64,000 nucleotides of DNA from Arthrobacter sp. Soil762 (GTDB taxonomy: Bacteria; Actinomycetota; Actinomycetes; Actinomycetales; Micrococcaceae): contig NZ_LMSG01000023.1 of NCBI RefSeq assembly GCF_001428335.1, positions 110,487-174,486 on the forward strand, given 5' to 3'. Below are positions 61,997 through 64,000 of this stretch, one piece after another; the first letter of the stretch is position 1; every line of letters starts with the position of its first letter. The notes below the pieces were generated by a model that saw only the letters and a program-made list of their open reading frames with translations, was not told where the DNA came from and made no database searches. The translations under genes and the position numbers were made by a program.

Positions 61997-63555
61997 GCCC
62001 CGTTGACGCCCCCAAGGCAACTGCCGTTTTCACTGCCGGCCGGCTGGACACCCTGCTGGGCAAGTACACGATGTACCGGCTGATCCTGCTGGTGCTGGCA
62101 GCCCTTGCCGCGTACAGCCTCCTGCTCAATGCCCTTGGCTGGCTCACGTTCGGCATCCCGCAGATGCTCGTCCACCTGGCGCTGTGTCTTGGCCTGACCT
62201 ACGTGTCCAACCGAGGGCTGGCTGCACTTTTCCACGTCCGCCCGCATTCCGAATCGTCGCTGATCACCGGCCTGCTGCTGTACTTCCTCTTCTGGCCCTC
62301 CTTGATGGCCCTGGATATGGCGGGGGTGGCCCTGGCCTGCGTGCTGGCCTCCGCCTCGAAATACGCGCTGGCCTGGCGTGGCCGGCACGTCTTCAACCCC
62401 GCCGCCGCCGGGGCGTTTGTCACCGGGCTGACAGGGCTGAACATAGCAACGTGGTGGGCAGCGACCCCCGCCATGCTGTGGCTGCTGGTTCCGGGCGTCC
62501 TCCTGGTGCTCTACCGGACGCGTAAGTTGCTCATGGCGGCCGTGTTCCTTGTGGTTGCCACATCAATTGTCAGCGCTGAGCTGCTGCAGGCAGGGCTTAC
62601 CCTGGGCAGCGCACTCTGGCAGGCCTTGGCGCAGCGGCCGCTGCTGTTCTTCGTCGGCTTTATGCTGACGGAGCCGCTCACCCTCGCTCCGCGCCGCTGG
62701 CAGCAGCTCGCGCTCGCCGCACTGGTTGGTGTGGTGTTCGCAGTGCCGTATAACTTCGGCTTCATCGCCAACTCGCCGGAACTGGCCCTGCTGGTCGGCA
62801 ACCTGCTTGCGTTCCTTGTGGGCCAGCGCGGCGGGCTCAGGCTCCGGTTCGCTGGCTCCCGCCCTCTGACGCCCAGCACCACAGAGTTCGCCTTTGAACC
62901 GTCCCGGCCCGTCCGGTTTGTGCCGGGACAGTACATGGAACTGGATCTGCCGCACGCCAAGTCTGACGGAAAAGGCCGACGCCGGGTGTTCAGTTTGACC
63001 AGCGCCCCCGGTTCGGCGACGGTGAAGTTTGGCGTCCGGACGGCGGAGCCCCTGTCCGCGGCGAAGAAAGTCCTGCTGGACCTGAAGCCTGGTGATGAGG
63101 TGGCCGCCACATCCGTGGGCGGAGATTTTATCCTGCCCCGCGATCCCCGGGCCCCCGTCCTGCTGATCGCCGCGGGCATCGGTATCACGCCCTATCTTGC
63201 GCATCTGGCTTCCGGCGCCGCGCAGGACCGGGACGTGGTTCTCCTCCTGCTGGCGCGCAACGCTGCCGAAATTGCCTACGCGGCCGAGCTGCAGGTGTCC
63301 GGGGCGCGTATCCTGGCACGCCTCGCTGACGGTTCGGTCCCGCCGTCGTTCATCACCGATGCCGGGACGCTGGAATCCGGGGGCGCTGCCGCTGGCGCCC
63401 GGCTGGACGGAGATTCCCTAAAGGCCCTCGTTCCCGACATTGCCGGCCGCGCTGTCTATATCTCCGGGTCCCCTGCGAGCGTCGCATCGCTGCGCCGCGC
63501 AGCCCATAAGGCGGGCTCGCGCCGGGTACACGTGGACTCTTTTTCGGGCTACTGA
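61993..63555 (+). CDS. RnfD/NqrB-like membrane domain fused to FAD/NAD(P)H reductase
   Basis: A 520-residue fusion. Residues 1-280 contain about nine membrane helices with RnfD/NqrB features: SESSLITGLLLYFLFWPS and WRGRHVFNPAAAGAFVTGL. Residues 281-520 are a ferredoxin-NADP+ reductase-like module with an FAD motif RRVFSLTSAP (about 330-339), an NAD(P) motif IAAGIGITPYL (about 393-403) and the C-terminal VDSFSGY. No ferredoxin-type Cys cluster is present. It would take electrons from NAD(P)H in the cytoplasm and pass them through membrane flavin to the lipoprotein. ATG 61993 overlaps the apbE stop. Confidence 0.85.
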   Translation: MSPVDAPKATAVFTAGRLDTLLGKYTMYRLILLVLAALAAYSLLLNALGWLTFGIPQMLVHLALCLGLTYVSNRGLAALFHVRPHSESSLITGLLLYFLFWPSLMALDMAGVALACVLASASKYALAWRGRHVFNPAAAGAFVTGLTGLNIATWWAATPAMLWLLVPGVLLVLYRTRKLLMAAVFLVVATSIVSAELLQAGLTLGSALWQALAQRPLLFFVGFMLTEPLTLAPRRWQQLALAALVGVVFAVPYNFGFIANSPELALLVGNLLAFLVGQRGGLRLRFAGSRPLTPSTTEFAFEPSRPVRFVPGQYMELDLPHAKSDGKGRRRVFSLTSAPGSATVKFGVRTAEPLSAAKKVLLDLKPGDEVAATSVGGDFILPRDPRAPVLLIAAGIGITPYLAHLASGAAQDRDVVLLLLARNAAEIAYAAELQVSGARILARLADGSVPPSFITDAGTLESGGAAAGARLDGDSLKALVPDIAGRAVYISGSPASVASLRRAAHKAGSRRVHVDSFSGY

Positions 63556-63633
63556 ACAGGGCCGTTTTTCCTTGCAGGCACCTTCCTGCTAAGCTCTAGG
63601 ACGTCCCGCTGGCAACGGCAGGATCCCTGAATT

Positions 63634-63706
63634 GCCCTCGTAGCTCAGGGGATAGAGCGTCTGCCTCCGGAGCAGAAGGTCGTTGGTTCGATTCCAATCG
63701 AGGGCA
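63634..63706 (+). tRNA. tRNA-Arg (anticodon CCG)
   Basis: A full cloverleaf can be drawn: acceptor GCCCTCG/CGAGGGC, D arm GCTC/GAGC, anticodon stem TCTGC/GCAGA with loop CTCCGGA (anticodon CCG at 63667-63669), and T arm GTTGG/CCAAT with loop TTCGATT. The discriminator base is A63706 and CCA is not encoded. It reads CGG codons. Confidence 0.97.
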
Positions 63707-63711
63707 CAGAT

Positions 63712-63747
63712 GAAACCCCCGCCGCTTGCAAAAGCGGCGGGGGTTTC
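63712..63747 (+). terminator. Terminator of the tRNA-Arg gene
   Basis: A perfect 16-base stem GAAACCCCCGCCGCTT/AAGCGGCGGGGGTTTC with a GCAA loop, only six bases after the tRNA. The T tract is short (TTTC within the stem). Confidence 0.85.
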
Positions 63748-63897
63748 TGCGTTCCTCCCCCACAAGCGCGAGCGGACACTTGAGGCCCGACCGAATAAAG
63801 GGCGAACGGACAGGGACCGCATGTGTGCAACGGCGTGTCTGCCTTACGCTGACCCTTCAGACCCCGCGGCAGGAGCCGCCCTCACCACGCAGCCCAG

Positions 63898-64000
63898 CTA
63901 CGGCGGCGTAGTGCTCGATGCCCCCGTTGTTTCCAGCGCCGGCCAGTCTGGTGGTTCCCAGTCGGGGTGTTCGCTGGTGTAGTGCCGTCCGGACGGTGAT
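63898..64000 (-). CDS. 3' end of a gene, possibly DUF222/HNH endonuclease
   Basis: On the minus strand a frame enters from the right edge and ends at TAG 63898-63900. The visible 34 residues read SPSGRHYTSEHPDWEPPDWP and a short Thr/Ser-rich end. This resembles the C-terminus of DUF222/HNH-endonuclease proteins that are abundant in Arthrobacter, but too little is visible to be sure. It converges with the tRNA-Arg gene. Confidence 0.45.
   Translation of the reverse strand, partial: SPSGRHYTSEHPDWEPPDWPALETTGASSTTPP

Overview
The window is high-GC actinobacterial chromosome. Gene order and protein families (Rho with a long Arg/Asp/Gly-rich extension, NucS, ClpS-DUF2017, an actinobacterial-length AtpH, DUF3039, DUF2550) point to a member of the Micrococcaceae close to Arthrobacter or Pseudarthrobacter; the genus is an inference from gene content. 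It is mostly a conserved housekeeping backbone with a few accessory inserts. I see no CRISPR array, insertion sequence or prophage.

Left part (1-12 kb): the 5' part of a metabolite:H+ symporter is divergent from an IclR regulator, with four regularly spaced operator-like repeats between them. Then come an MFS exporter with its own promoter, a leader hairpin and an upstream ORF, the sbcD-sbcC repair pair, an aquaporin-family channel, an ADP-ribosylglycohydrolase, a DUF4395 protein, an exonuclease-BRCT protein and a DedA protein. Between 12.0 and 12.8 kb lie a proteobacterial-looking VOC gene and a long palindromic element.

Middle (12.8-33 kb): rdgB-rph, a globin gene that has lost its core, an MBL hydrolase, murI, DUF2017 and clpS, divergent from pncB-pncA (NAD salvage). 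These are followed by a helicase with DUF3039, nagB, an ABC exporter pair, an old-yellow-enzyme homologue, a thioredoxin-fold/TPR protein without the CXXC motif, an unrecognised membrane protein, an AI-2E-type transporter, a hydrolase, a zinc-ribbon protein, nucS, and a cold-shock gene with a structured leader and a strong terminator.

Right part (33-60.5 kb), almost all on the minus strand: reading 5' to 3' from the right, argS-lysA-hom-thrC-thrB, then rho, prfA-prmC-tsaC, a WecG/TagA-type glycosyltransferase, a WecA-like phosphotransferase, the complete F1Fo ATP synthase operon (atpI to atpC, with a short epsilon), DUF2550, a membrane esterase, and a rhomboid-like/aminoacyl-phosphatidylglycerol synthase fusion. 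This order largely parallels Mycobacterium tuberculosis Rv1292-Rv1341, with insertions and losses.

Right end (60.5-64 kb), plus strand: a tightly packed three-gene operon encodes an FMN-binding lipoprotein, an ApbE flavin transferase and an RnfD/NqrB-like membrane domain fused to an FAD/NAD(P)H reductase. Together they look like a minimal machine for moving electrons from NAD(P)H across the membrane to an extracellular flavoprotein. This is the best candidate here for an under-described system. A tRNA-Arg(CCG), its terminator and the 3' end of a probable HNH-type gene close the window.
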